DNA of 64,000 nucleotides from Desulfurobacterium sp. TC5-1 (GTDB lineage Bacteria; Aquificota; Aquificia; Desulfurobacteriales; Desulfurobacteriaceae): contig NZ_ATXC01000001.1 in assembly GCF_000421485.1 (NCBI RefSeq), positions 1,373,775-1,437,774 of the forward strand, written 5' to 3'. Under the pieces are notes generated by a model that saw only the letters and a list, made by a program, of their open reading frames with translations, did no database searches and was not told the origin of the DNA. Both the position numbers and the translations under genes were made by a program. Below, one piece after another: positions 43,674 through 52,137 of the stretch (positions within the stretch are counted from its first letter, which is position 1; every line of letters begins with the position of its first letter).

Positions 43674-45377
43674 TCAGATGTTGACAATTACCGGTTTGCC
43701 CATGAGAAATCCTTGACCGTAAATTTCAGTAAAGTTGGCTTTTTCTGAAAGGTCTATTAATTTTTCTTTAATGTCTTCATTTTCTATATGCTCTGCAACA
43801 ATCTTTAGATTTTTAAGTTTTGCTAATTCTAAAACATAAGATACAAATAATTGGTCAAGTTTATTGTTTGTTATATTCTGTATTATGCTTCCGTCTATTT
43901 TTATTCCGTCAACGGGGAGTATTCTTAAGAGTTCATAATTAGCATACTTAACGCCAAAATCGTCTATGAAAACTTTTATTCCTTTTTTCTTAAGAATAGT
44001 AACTTTTTTTACAATATTGGGAATAGCAAGAATATCCTCTCTTTCTGTTAGTTCTACGATAATCTTTTCTGGATTTATGTTTGCGTTTGAGATTTTATCA
44101 AGGAACCAGTTGAATTTATTCTGCATAAATAGAGAAGAAAGGTTGATTGAAATTGAAAAATCTGGTTTTTCTTCTTTGAGGAAATCCAGCAATTTTTCCA
44201 CCATTAAAGTATCAAGCTTTTCTTCTATGTTAGTTTGACATACAAGTTTGATGAATTTTTCTGCTTCTATAACGGTATCGGTTGCTGGAATTCTTGCAAG
44301 AGATTCTTTAAACAGCAGCTTTTCGGTTATTAGGCTTTCTATTTTTTGAAGCCCTATTTTGATTTTTTTTCTTCTTATGGCTTCTATTACGTCAAGAGTT
44401 AATTTCCTTTGTAAAAGAAAATATGAAATTTCTTCGGGATATATAATTTTTATGTTATTTTCTTTTTTCTTTGCTGTTTTGATACCTCTATATAATATCC
44501 AGAGTAATGTGTTGTAATCCATAGTTTTACATCTGGATGTTTCTAATATGACTCCGGTGAAAAATAAAGATAATTTTTCAATGCCTGATTTCACGGGAAC
44601 TTCAATGGATGTGTTTTGTAGTTCGTTTTGCAGGTTTCTCAGTTTTTGAAATACAACTTCTGGCTTTTCTTCAGACAAAATAAAAAATTCATCGTTTTGT
44701 ATCCTTACGATAGTTGCTTTTTTAAATATTGATTTTAAGAAGGATGCCATATAAGTCAAGATGCTGTTTCCTGCCTGAAATCCGTAATAAATGTTTATGT
44801 TTTTAAAATCATTTATATCTACTACTGTTACAGTTCTGGATTTAGTTAGTATTTTAGAAAAGTTTCTTATAAGATACGTTTTTGATGGAAGCTTTGTTAC
44901 AGAATCAGCATCCTGATTTTGCAGTTCACTTGATATTTGCTTGAATAGAATACAATAAGATATAAGAATTAAGATGAATATAAATTTCTTAAACGTTGGA
45001 AGTTTTTCCTGAGGAATGTCTATTGAGTTTATTATGTTCTGAAGGAATTTGGCGTAATCTTTAATGAAGTCTTCTGTGGGTATATATTTTAAGTGAGTTC
45101 TTGCTATTACATCTATGTGCACATCGATTTTTTCAGCTTTGAATATTTTGTCGAAAAACTCTAATATTATTTCTATAAAACTTTCCTGAAATTTAAGGTC
45201 TGCTATTATCTGAGATGAATCTGGCAGGCTTCTTTTTATGAAATCAAGTGTTTGTTTGCTTATTGTTTTTTTGGTTTCATGAGAAAAAAATTTTTTTAAA
45301 CTTTTTATTTCTTTTAGGTCTTCATTTGTGATGTTGTATACTTTAAGAAGTTCTTTAAACTCCATAATTTTCACCAT
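43674..45377 (-). CDS. Putative globin-coupled EAL phosphodiesterase with a degenerate GGDEF domain
   Basis: 567 residues (ATG 45377; ATG 45365 would give 563). The first 120 or so residues suggest a protoglobin-like sensor: an NITNEDLK start and H95 in a THLKYIPTEDF context like the proximal-His motif of globin-coupled sensors. The GGDEF domain (about 165-300) has IQNDEF in place of GGDEF, so it should not make c-di-GMP. The EAL domain (about 320-560) keeps ELTE, an FIDDFG tract, KIDGS, AEHIEN and GQGF, with ESLAR for EALxR. Thus it most likely degrades c-di-GMP under control of an oxygen or gas signal. The sensor call is inference. Confidence 0.65.
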   Translation of the reverse strand: MVKIMEFKELLKVYNITNEDLKEIKSLKKFFSHETKKTISKQTLDFIKRSLPDSSQIIADLKFQESFIEIILEFFDKIFKAEKIDVHIDVIARTHLKYIPTEDFIKDYAKFLQNIINSIDIPQEKLPTFKKFIFILILISYCILFKQISSELQNQDADSVTKLPSKTYLIRNFSKILTKSRTVTVVDINDFKNINIYYGFQAGNSILTYMASFLKSIFKKATIVRIQNDEFFILSEEKPEVVFQKLRNLQNELQNTSIEVPVKSGIEKLSLFFTGVILETSRCKTMDYNTLLWILYRGIKTAKKKENNIKIIYPEEISYFLLQRKLTLDVIEAIRRKKIKIGLQKIESLITEKLLFKESLARIPATDTVIEAEKFIKLVCQTNIEEKLDTLMVEKLLDFLKEEKPDFSISINLSSLFMQNKFNWFLDKISNANINPEKIIVELTEREDILAIPNIVKKVTILKKKGIKVFIDDFGVKYANYELLRILPVDGIKIDGSIIQNITNNKLDQLFVSYVLELAKLKNLKIVAEHIENEDIKEKLIDLSEKANFTEIYGQGFLMGKPVIVNI

Positions 45378-45396
45378 ATTTTAAATTCCGTAGCTA

Positions 45397-45425
45397 ATTT
45401 TACACTTAAATTATTGAAATGTCAA
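45397..45425 (-). promoter_or_regulatory. Promoter of the EAL protein gene
   Basis: On the minus strand TTGACA (45425-45420), 17 bases, then TAAAAT (45402-45397). The -35 is perfect and the -10 differs at one base. The expected start of transcription is about 45390, a short leader before the ATG. Confidence 0.65.
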
Positions 45426-45437
45426 GAAAGGGTCTGC

Positions 45438-46073
45438 TTATATTTCCAATGTCATTATTGTGTCGGATGCGTTACTTACGTATAAAATATTTTTTGCGAC
45501 AGGATGGATTCCTGCGAATGATTTAAACTGATGGTAATGTCCAAATATCCACAGTTTTTCAAATTTTATTTCTTTTATGTCATAGATTCTTTTTAATTGC
45601 GATACGGAAATTGGTGGGTAGTGGGTGACTATTATCCGTGGATTTAATTCCTTTATATGTTTGTAAATTGAACTTTTAGACAGTAAAGATAGCTTTTCTA
45701 CGAATTTACTGTAGTCCGCAATATTCTCTTTATCCTGATTCGTGAGGTTTTCGGGTGATATGTATATTCCTCCAGTGATTACTATGTTGTTTACCTTAAC
45801 ACATCTGGAAAAATCAAGAATGAAAACATTATCATTTGTCCTATCTTTTATGTAATTTAATTTGTTGTAAGGATTATTGCTGCACCATAGTTCAATATTT
45901 CCAAATGTATAAATTACTGATTTGTATTTTTTTGAGAGGCTATTTAAAAAATCGATAGTGATGTCAGCGTCAGAGCTGACATCACCGGCGATGATTATCA
46001 AGTCACTTTCCGGTTCTATGTTGATGCTGGAAGCTTTTGTTAAGTGTAGGTCAGAAATAATGTCGATTTTCAT
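45438..46073 (-). CDS. Calcineurin-like metallophosphoesterase with an altered GNHE motif
   Basis: 211 residues. It has D8-x-H10, the A-G-D near residue 31, a T-H-Y-P-P near residue 148 and G-H-Y-H near residue 178, so the dimetal site is largely there. The GNHE box reads G-N59-I60-E61, replacing the His that normally assists catalysis. The substrate is unknown. Its ATG at 46073 is one base after the purT stop, so the two are coupled. It could be an RNA or cyclic nucleotide phosphodiesterase or a non-catalytic relative. Confidence 0.7.
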   Translation of the reverse strand: MKIDIISDLHLTKASSINIEPESDLIIIAGDVSSDADITIDFLNSLSKKYKSVIYTFGNIELWCSNNPYNKLNYIKDRTNDNVFILDFSRCVKVNNIVITGGIYISPENLTNQDKENIADYSKFVEKLSLLSKSSIYKHIKELNPRIIVTHYPPISVSQLKRIYDIKEIKFEKLWIFGHYHQFKSFAGIHPVAKNILYVSNASDTIMTLEI

Positions 46074-47264
46074 CTACACCACAACCTTTATTTTTGCTGC
46101 AGCTTCATTGGCAAGTTTTCTTGCCTCTTCGACACTACCACCTGCTGCTAAAACAACGCCCATCCTTCTTCCAGGCTTTGTGTTAGGCTTTCCAAAGAGC
46201 CTTACTTTTACATTTTTCATAGCCATTGCCTCTTCAACACCTGTGTATCCAGGATTCCATCCTTTAACATCAGAGAGTATCACTTTTGATGCCCCTGCAG
46301 GATAGAGTAATTTAGGCGGATTTATGTTAAAGCCAAGTATTGCTCTTATGTGAAGTTCAAATTCACTCATGTCCTGAGTTATCATTGTTACCATTCCTGT
46401 GTCGTGTGGTCTTGGTGAGACCTCGCTGAAGATCACATCATCACCTTTTATAAATAGTTCAACGCCAAAGATTCCAAGTCCTCCAAGCTCATCAGTTATT
46501 TTTTTGGCAATTTCCTGTGCCCGTTTCTTGGCTATTTCACTGATACCTGCCGGCTGCCAGCTTTCGTTGTAGTCGCCCTTTATCTGGAGATGTCCTATCG
46601 GCTCACAGAAGAATGTTCCATTTACTGCTCTTATTGTTAGTAGTGTTATTTCTGTATCAAATTCAATAAATTCTTCAACGATTACCCTTGTTCCCATTCC
46701 CCTCTTCGTACTTTGAGCATATTTCCATGCCTCTTCTATTTCTGCCAATGTTTTTATGATGCTCTGTCCTTTTCCAGAAGATGACATTATAGGTTTTATG
46801 ACGGCGGGAAGTCCCACGTATTTAACAGCTTCTGCAAGTTCTTCCATCGTATCTGCAAAAGCATACTTTGCAGTTTTAAGGCCTAACTTTTCAGCGGCTA
46901 CTCTTCTTATTCCCTCTCTATCCATTGTGAGTCTTGTTGCCCTTGCAGTTGGTATTACCGTATATCCCTCTTTCTCAAGTTCAAGTAGTGTAGGTGTATG
47001 GATTGCTTCAATCTCTGGAACTATCAGTTCCGGTTTTTCCCTTTCGACGATTGCCCTGATAGCGTTTCCGTCTAACATATCGATAACATAGCTTCTGTGG
47101 GCTACCTGCATAGCAGGAGCATTTTGATACCTATCAACCGCTATAACTTCTATCCCAAGTCTTTGTGCTTCAATAGTTACTTCCTTTCCAAGCTCTCCTG
47201 AACCAAGGAGCATTATCTTGTCTGCATTTTTAAGTAGTGGTGTTCCTAACATCTTTTCCTCCAC
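46074..47264 (-). CDS. purT: Phosphoribosylglycinamide formyltransferase 2 (formate-dependent)
   Basis: 396 residues of the ATP-grasp type. The [16 protein letters not shown] start ([11 protein letters not shown]), E-x-E-A-I-H-T and the [11 protein letters not shown] loop near residue 160 are standard for PurT. It adds a formyl group from formate to GAR in purine synthesis, which suits a formate-using anaerobe. Upstream is the divergent coiled-coil gene. Confidence 0.94.
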   Translation of the reverse strand: MEEKMLGTPLLKNADKIMLLGSGELGKEVTIEAQRLGIEVIAVDRYQNAPAMQVAHRSYVIDMLDGNAIRAIVEREKPELIVPEIEAIHTPTLLELEKEGYTVIPTARATRLTMDREGIRRVAAEKLGLKTAKYAFADTMEELAEAVKYVGLPAVIKPIMSSSGKGQSIIKTLAEIEEAWKYAQSTKRGMGTRVIVEEFIEFDTEITLLTIRAVNGTFFCEPIGHLQIKGDYNESWQPAGISEIAKKRAQEIAKKITDELGGLGIFGVELFIKGDDVIFSEVSPRPHDTGMVTMITQDMSEFELHIRAILGFNINPPKLLYPAGASKVILSDVKGWNPGYTGVEEAMAMKNVKVRLFGKPNTKPGRRMGVVLAAGGSVEEARKLANEAAAKIKVVV

Positions 47265-47366
47265 AAGTTCTTTAAAAGGTATTATATTAAAGTGAAAAAT
47301 ATTGATAGAATATTAAGGGTGGAAAATCTGAGAAAAATAAATCTATTTTAGAGAGGAGGAATTATT

Positions 47367-47678
47367 ATGGAAGATAGAAAGGAGATAATGGAAGAGAATT
47401 TTGATAAAAACAGTAAGTATAAGGCGGAGCTCGAAAATATTTCTGTTTCACTTTTCGCACTGTTTGAAAAATTGGAGAAGGAGTATGAGGATAAAGTTCA
47501 GGAATTATCTGAAAGATGTGAAGCTCTTGAGCAGGAAAATGTGGAGTTGAAGTATAAACTTCGCCAGCTTTCAGAAGAATTGAAGACTTTAGGTGAAAAA
47601 ATTGTTGCAGAGGTTATTAAAAGAACGTCTCTTCCGCCTGAAAACTTTGGAAATGATACGAACGGAGGCGATTTATAA
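47367..47678 (+). CDS. Short coiled-coil protein of unknown function
   Basis: 103 residues, very rich in Glu and Lys, with a coiled coil from about 20 to 85. SD GAGAGGAGG precedes ATG 47367. No membrane segment or metal motif. Its stop overlaps the proposed start of pdxA (ATAA), so it is translationally linked to it. ZapB-like division proteins share the composition, but no motif proves this. Confidence 0.5.
   Translation: MEDRKEIMEENFDKNSKYKAELENISVSLFALFEKLEKEYEDKVQELSERCEALEQENVELKYKLRQLSEELKTLGEKIVAEVIKRTSLPPENFGNDTNGGDL
47664..47668 (+). promoter_or_regulatory. Ribosome binding site placing pdxA translation at an AUA codon
   Basis: GGAGG six bases before ATA 47675, in frame with the PdxA N-terminal strand. 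The next in-frame ATG (47696) is 27 bases from this site and would cut off the conserved first strand. Confidence 0.55.
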
Positions 47679-48598
47679 AAGCTTTAGCCATAACTATGGG
47701 TGATCCGGCCGGTGTAGGGCCGGAAATAGTTATAAAAAGTATTGAAAGCCTTGATGCGCTTGGCTTTCCTTTGAGAATTTATTGTTCATTTTCCGTTTTA
47801 GAAAGTCTTGGTTTTGACAAATTTCGCTCTTTTAAAAATCTTATTTTTGTAGATGTTTTTCCAAACTGTAATGTTGTTCCGGGCGTTGTTTCCCTTGAAT
47901 CTGGCAGGGCACAGTTTGCATATCTTCAGGCGGTTGTAGAGGATTTAAAGAAGGGTTTGCTCTGGGGGGTTGTAACTTTACCTATAAATAAGAAGGCAAT
48001 TAAACTTGCCGGTTTTAAATTTCCCGGTCATACGGAGTACTTTGCGTCTGAGTTTGGTGTTTCCGATTTTGCCATGATGCTTGCAAACTCAAAGCTTAAG
48101 GTTGTCCTTGAGACCATTCACGTTCCTTTAAGGAAAGTTCCGATTCTCATCTCTACAGAATCCATTTTAAAAAAGATTTTCCTCGTTCACAGATACTTTC
48201 CGAATGAAAGAATAGCGGTTGCAGGACTTAATCCCCATGCCGGTGAGAATGGACTTTTTGGTGACGAGGAGGAAAAGATAATTGTTCCTGCTATAGAAAA
48301 GGCGAAAGGAGCCGGTATCCCTGTTGAAGGTCCTTTTCCTTCAGATACTGTGTTTAACAGGGCGATTTCCGGTGAGTTTGGAACGGTGGTATGTATGTAT
48401 CACGATCAGGGATTGATTCCTGTTAAGCTTACAGGTTTTTCTGAAGCTGTTAATATAACTCTTGGTCTTCCCTTTGTCAGAACATCGGTGGGTCATGGTA
48501 CCGCCTATGATATTGCCGGTAAGGGTATAGCTGATAACAGAAGTTTTCTATCTGCCGTTAACTTCGCTTTGAGTATTAAAAGTAGAGCTGGTGTGTGA
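47675..48598 (+). CDS. pdxA: 4-hydroxythreonine-4-phosphate dehydrogenase, apparent AUA start
   Basis: About 307 residues if begun at ATA 47675. The first visible residues read K-A-L-A-I-T-M-G-D-P-A-G-V-G-P-E, which is the standard PdxA N-terminus, so the ATG at 47696 is internal. The zinc-site motifs are G-F-P-G-H-T-E (near residue 118), H-V-P-L-R-K-V-P and Y-H-D-Q-G (near residue 242). It oxidises 4-hydroxythreonine phosphate in vitamin B6 synthesis. A single-base sequence error changing ATG to ATA could also explain it. Confidence 0.85.
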   Translation: MKALAITMGDPAGVGPEIVIKSIESLDALGFPLRIYCSFSVLESLGFDKFRSFKNLIFVDVFPNCNVVPGVVSLESGRAQFAYLQAVVEDLKKGLLWGVVTLPINKKAIKLAGFKFPGHTEYFASEFGVSDFAMMLANSKLKVVLETIHVPLRKVPILISTESILKKIFLVHRYFPNERIAVAGLNPHAGENGLFGDEEEKIIVPAIEKAKGAGIPVEGPFPSDTVFNRAISGEFGTVVCMYHDQGLIPVKLTGFSEAVNITLGLPFVRTSVGHGTAYDIAGKGIADNRSFLSAVNFALSIKSRAGV

Positions 48599-48638
48599 AA
48601 ATGCGTTTCATTTTTTGTTTATTCTTAATCTGTTAAAT

Positions 48639-48667
48639 TTGACTAATATGTAAAAATTTTGTAAAAA
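48639..48667 (+). promoter_or_regulatory. Possible promoter of the hydrogenase operon
   Basis: TTGACT (48639-48644), 17 bases, then TAAAAA (48662-48667), about 28 bases before ATG 48695. The -10 is weak. The sequence TGTAAAAAT occurs twice close together (48650-48658 and 48660-48668), but I cannot tie it to a known regulator. Confidence 0.4.
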
Positions 48668-48694
48668 TGGGAGAAAACTTCTCGTGAGGGTGTT

Positions 48695-49132
48695 ATGAAA
48701 GAGGAAAAGTTCTTTCTGATAGAGGAGCTTCTAAAAATTCAAGAAGAGAATGAACTTCATTATATTCCTGAAGAAAAGATCCTTGAGCTTGCCAAAAAGA
48801 CCGGTAGAAGTCCCGCCGATATCCACTCTGTAATTTCTTTCTATCCCAGGCTTTCTGATAAACCAAGAGGAAAGTATTTAATAAGGGTTTGTGAGAACCT
48901 TCCCTGTCACATAGAAGGTGCTCAGGAAGTTATAGATGCAATTAAAAATTTTTTAGATATAGACTTTGGTCAGTCAACGCCGGATGGGAAGTTCTATCTT
49001 GAACGTACTTCTTGCCTTGGATTGTGTGCTGCTGCTCCGGTGATTCTTATAAACAACGTGCCTTACGGAAATTTAACGCCTGAAAAGGTCGTTGAGGTTT
49101 TGAAGGAATATATGGAGGGCGACAATGATTGA
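48695..49132 (+). CDS. hydC: NuoE-like [2Fe-2S] subunit of the [FeFe] hydrogenase (HydC)
   Basis: 145 residues. The thioredoxin-like [2Fe-2S] fold has its four Cys in VCENLPCH near residue 70 and SCLGLCAAAP near residue 108. In HydABC complexes the HydC subunit carries electrons between HydB and HydA. The gene overlaps hydB by eight bases, and hydB overlaps hydA, so the three are one operon. NuoE of complex I is the alternative, excluded by the adjacent hydrogenase subunit. Confidence 0.85.
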   Translation: MKEEKFFLIEELLKIQEENELHYIPEEKILELAKKTGRSPADIHSVISFYPRLSDKPRGKYLIRVCENLPCHIEGAQEVIDAIKNFLDIDFGQSTPDGKFYLERTSCLGLCAAAPVILINNVPYGNLTPEKVVEVLKEYMEGDND

Positions 49133-50399
49133 TTTTAAGGTTATTGGGGAACCTATCATTCTTAAAAATGCCCGTAAGATATGTCCTAATGACATAGAAA
49201 AGTGTATGGAGGCAGGTAGGTACGGAGCTTTAAGGAAAGCCATTACTGAAATGAAACCGGAAGAAGTAATAGAGGAGATAAAAAGATCTCAGCTTCGTGG
49301 TAGAGGTGGTGCTGGCTTCCCCACGGGGTTGAAGTTTGAACTTGCAGCGAAAGAAAAGTCGGATAAAAAGTACGTGGTTGTTAATGGTGAAGAGGGAGAA
49401 CCGGGGACATTTAAGGATAGAATAATAATGGAGGATTCGCCACACCTTCTCATAGAGGGGACGATCCTTGCCGGTTACGCGATAGGTGCTGATGAGGGAA
49501 TAATATGTGTAAGGTGTGACTACATAAAAGCGATTGAAAGACTTGAAAAAGCAATAGCTGATGCTTACGATAGAGGCCTTTTAGGTAAAAATATTTTTGG
49601 AACGGACTTTTCCTTTGATATAACCATTGAAAGAGGTGCCGGTGCCTATGTCTGCGGCGAAGAGACAGCGCTTCTTGAGATGATAGAAGGAAAGCGTGGA
49701 GAACCGAGAAAAAAACCACCTTTCCCGCCGCAGAAAGGGCTTTATGGAAAACCCACTGTTGTTAACAATGTCGAAACGCTTGCAAATCTTCCCTTTATTA
49801 TAAGTGAAGGTGCAGATAGGTTTCTTGAATTTGGTATAGAAGGTTCTCACGGAACGAAGCTTTTCAGCCTATCAGGAGATATTGAGTGGAAAGGTCTTAT
49901 AGAGATTCCTTTCGGTGCGACAATAAAGGAAATTATAGAACTTGCAGGCGGGGTAAAAGGTGGTAAGAAACTTAAAGCGGTTATTTTAGGAGGAGTATCC
50001 GGAACGCTTGTCAGGTACGATGAGGTTGATATCTCGGTCGATTACCATTCACTCGGTGTTATTGAAGCAGGTCCCGGATGTGGGACGATTATTGTCCTTG
50101 ATGAGACGAGAGATATAGTAGATGTAACTGAGAATATTATGGAGTTTTTCAGGACGGAATCCTGCGGTAAGTGCCGTCCGTGCAGTCTTGGAACAGTTTC
50201 TCTCTGTAATCTTATTCACAGAATAAAAGAGGGTAACGGAACGGAGGAAGACCTTAAAAAAATAGAAAAAATATCCATAGGAATGAGAAAGGCTTCATTC
50301 TGCGGACTTGGTCAGACTGCGCCCAACATTCTATATCAGTCCATTCAAAAGTTTAGAGATGAATGGCTTGCCCACGTGAGAGGAGGTAAGAATGGCTGA
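49125..50399 (+). CDS. hydB: NuoF-like NAD/FMN subunit of the [FeFe] hydrogenase, short form (HydB)
   Basis: 424 residues. It has the NuoF core only: GRGGAGFPTG for FMN/NAD near residue 58, the GEEGEPGTFKDR stretch and one [4Fe-4S] set in ESCGKCRPC near residue 345. The HydB of the Thermotoga maritima bifurcating enzyme is longer, with an extra N-terminal [2Fe-2S] and C-terminal 2[4Fe-4S] domains, neither of which is here. It should exchange electrons with NAD(H). Bifurcation with ferredoxin is doubtful. Confidence 0.85.
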   Translation: MIDFKVIGEPIILKNARKICPNDIEKCMEAGRYGALRKAITEMKPEEVIEEIKRSQLRGRGGAGFPTGLKFELAAKEKSDKKYVVVNGEEGEPGTFKDRIIMEDSPHLLIEGTILAGYAIGADEGIICVRCDYIKAIERLEKAIADAYDRGLLGKNIFGTDFSFDITIERGAGAYVCGEETALLEMIEGKRGEPRKKPPFPPQKGLYGKPTVVNNVETLANLPFIISEGADRFLEFGIEGSHGTKLFSLSGDIEWKGLIEIPFGATIKEIIELAGGVKGGKKLKAVILGGVSGTLVRYDEVDISVDYHSLGVIEAGPGCGTIIVLDETRDIVDVTENIMEFFRTESCGKCRPCSLGTVSLCNLIHRIKEGNGTEEDLKKIEKISIGMRKASFCGLGQTAPNILYQSIQKFRDEWLAHVRGGKNG

Positions 50400-52125
50400 G
50401 ACGGTTACCATAAAAATAGACGGCAAAAAATACACGGTGGAATCGGGACAGACGATTCTTGAGATTTGTAAAAAACTTGGTATTTACATTCCCACGCTCT
50501 GCTTTATGGAAGAGATAAGCGAAGGCGGGCATTGTGGCCTCTGTATTGTTGATGTGAAGGGCGCTAAAACATTTCAGAGGGCGTGCATAACGGAAGTTAG
50601 GGACGGCATGGAAATTGAGACAAACACGCCTGCTGTTAGGGAGGTGAGGAAGACTGTCTTTGAGATGATTTTGGCTGACCACAAGGTAGAGTGTCCGGTC
50701 TGCAAAAGGGATGAAACCTGTGAGATAAGAAAAGTCGCAAAACACCTTGGCTTTCCAGACTTTGAAGTGGAACCGATATACAGAGACGAAGGCGTTGACA
50801 ATTCCATAATTTCAAGGGAACCGGCAAAGTGTATTAAGTGCCAGAGGTGCGTTAATACCTGTGAACTTATTCCGGGTATCGGTATTTACGGGTATTTCGG
50901 AAAGGGGCACGATGCAACTGTTGAGCCGCCTGAATCTCTATCAATGTCGGATACACCGTGTATTGTGTGCGGCCAGTGTGTCGTAAGATGTCCGACAGGT
51001 GCTCTTACAGAGAGGGATGATACCGAAAAGGTTTTAGAGGCTATATATGATCCTGATAAAGTCGTTTTTGCCTCTTTTGCTCCTTCTGTTAGGGTTGCAA
51101 TCGGTGAACCTTTTGGAATGGAACCTGGAGAGGTTGTGGTCGGAAAACTTGTTTCTGCTTTGAGAAAGCTCGGATTTGACAGGGTTTACGACGTAAACTT
51201 TGGTGCAGATCTTACAATTGTTGAAGAGGCCAACGAACTGATTGAAAGGATAAAAAATGGCGGTGTTCTGCCGATGGCAACTTCCTGTTGTCCCGGATGG
51301 GTGAGTTTCGTGGAGAGATTTTATCCAGAGTTTATTCCTAACCTCTCTTCCTGTAAGTCACCACAAGCAATGCTTGGTGCACTTGTAAAAAACTACATGA
51401 AAGAGGTTGAGGGTATTCCGGAAGAGAATGTTGTTCACGTTACCATTATGCCATGTACGGCGAAAAAGTATGAAGCTTCAAGGCCCGAACTTAGTGGCGA
51501 TACAGATTATGTTCTGACGACAAGGGAACTTGCAAGACTGCTTAAACGGTTTGATATAGATCTTTCAAAACTACCAGAAGATGAAGCGGATAAGCCTTTT
51601 GGTGATTACACAGGTGCGGCTACTATTTTTGGTGTTACCGGTGGTGTTATGGAGGCTGCTCTAAGGACGGCTGTTGATTGGCTTTCAGGTGGTACTTTTG
51701 AAAAGCTTGAATTTACTGCCGTTCGAGGTGTGGAAGATCTTAAATTTGCAGAAGTTGACATAAACGGAACAACTGTTAGGGTTGCTGTTGCACATACGCT
51801 CTCTGCTGCTGAAAGATTGCTCCAGATGATTAAGAATGGTGAGGTAGAAGTTCACTTCTTTGAGGTTATGGCGTGTCCCGGTGGATGTGTCGGTGGTGGC
51901 GGTCAGCCTATACCTTCAACTGCCGAGGTTGTTAGAAAGAGGGCGGAAGGTCTTTACAGTGATGATGAAAGAAGGGTTTTAAGGAAATCTCACGAGAACC
52001 CTTACGTAAAAGCTGTTTACGAGAAATATTTAGGTGCAATCGGTGGTGAGAAAGCCCATCATATTCTTCATACCACTTACAGAAAACGTCCTTCCTGGGA
52101 AGAGGTATTTAAGAGGGCTGTTTAA
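50392..52125 (+). CDS. hydA: [FeFe] hydrogenase catalytic subunit (HydA)
   Basis: 577 residues, the length and domain order of the Clostridium CpI type: a plant-type [2Fe-2S] (about 30-65), a His-Cys [4Fe-4S] with the H-x3-C-x2-C-x5-C motif near residue 97, two [4Fe-4S] motifs (CIKCQRC near 143, CIVCGQC near 190), then the H-cluster. All three signatures are intact: TSCCPGW (C299, C300), MPCTAKKYE and the MACPGGCVGGGGQP tract. C299 is the proton-relay Cys. Cytoplasmic, no signal peptide. It oxidises or makes H2. The maturases HydE, HydF and HydG are not in the window. Confidence 0.95.
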   Translation: MAETVTIKIDGKKYTVESGQTILEICKKLGIYIPTLCFMEEISEGGHCGLCIVDVKGAKTFQRACITEVRDGMEIETNTPAVREVRKTVFEMILADHKVECPVCKRDETCEIRKVAKHLGFPDFEVEPIYRDEGVDNSIISREPAKCIKCQRCVNTCELIPGIGIYGYFGKGHDATVEPPESLSMSDTPCIVCGQCVVRCPTGALTERDDTEKVLEAIYDPDKVVFASFAPSVRVAIGEPFGMEPGEVVVGKLVSALRKLGFDRVYDVNFGADLTIVEEANELIERIKNGGVLPMATSCCPGWVSFVERFYPEFIPNLSSCKSPQAMLGALVKNYMKEVEGIPEENVVHVTIMPCTAKKYEASRPELSGDTDYVLTTRELARLLKRFDIDLSKLPEDEADKPFGDYTGAATIFGVTGGVMEAALRTAVDWLSGGTFEKLEFTAVRGVEDLKFAEVDINGTTVRVAVAHTLSAAERLLQMIKNGEVEVHFFEVMACPGGCVGGGGQPIPSTAEVVRKRAEGLYSDDERRVLRKSHENPYVKAVYEKYLGAIGGEKAHHILHTTYRKRPSWEEVFKRAV

Positions 52126-52134
52126 AGGCCCTCT
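52112..52134. terminator. Hairpin at the end of hydA, between convergent genes
   Basis: AGAGGGC (52112-52118) pairs with GCCCTCT (52128-52134) around a nine-base loop. It overlaps the last hydA codons. The T tract is poor, so it is a weak or non-canonical terminator, possibly serving both strands. Confidence 0.5.
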
Positions 52135-52137
52135 CAA

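Noticed and set aside
48650..48668. Two TGTAAAAAT repeats as a regulator site
   Set aside because: Only nine bases, A/T-rich, and no match to a known operator; likely chance.
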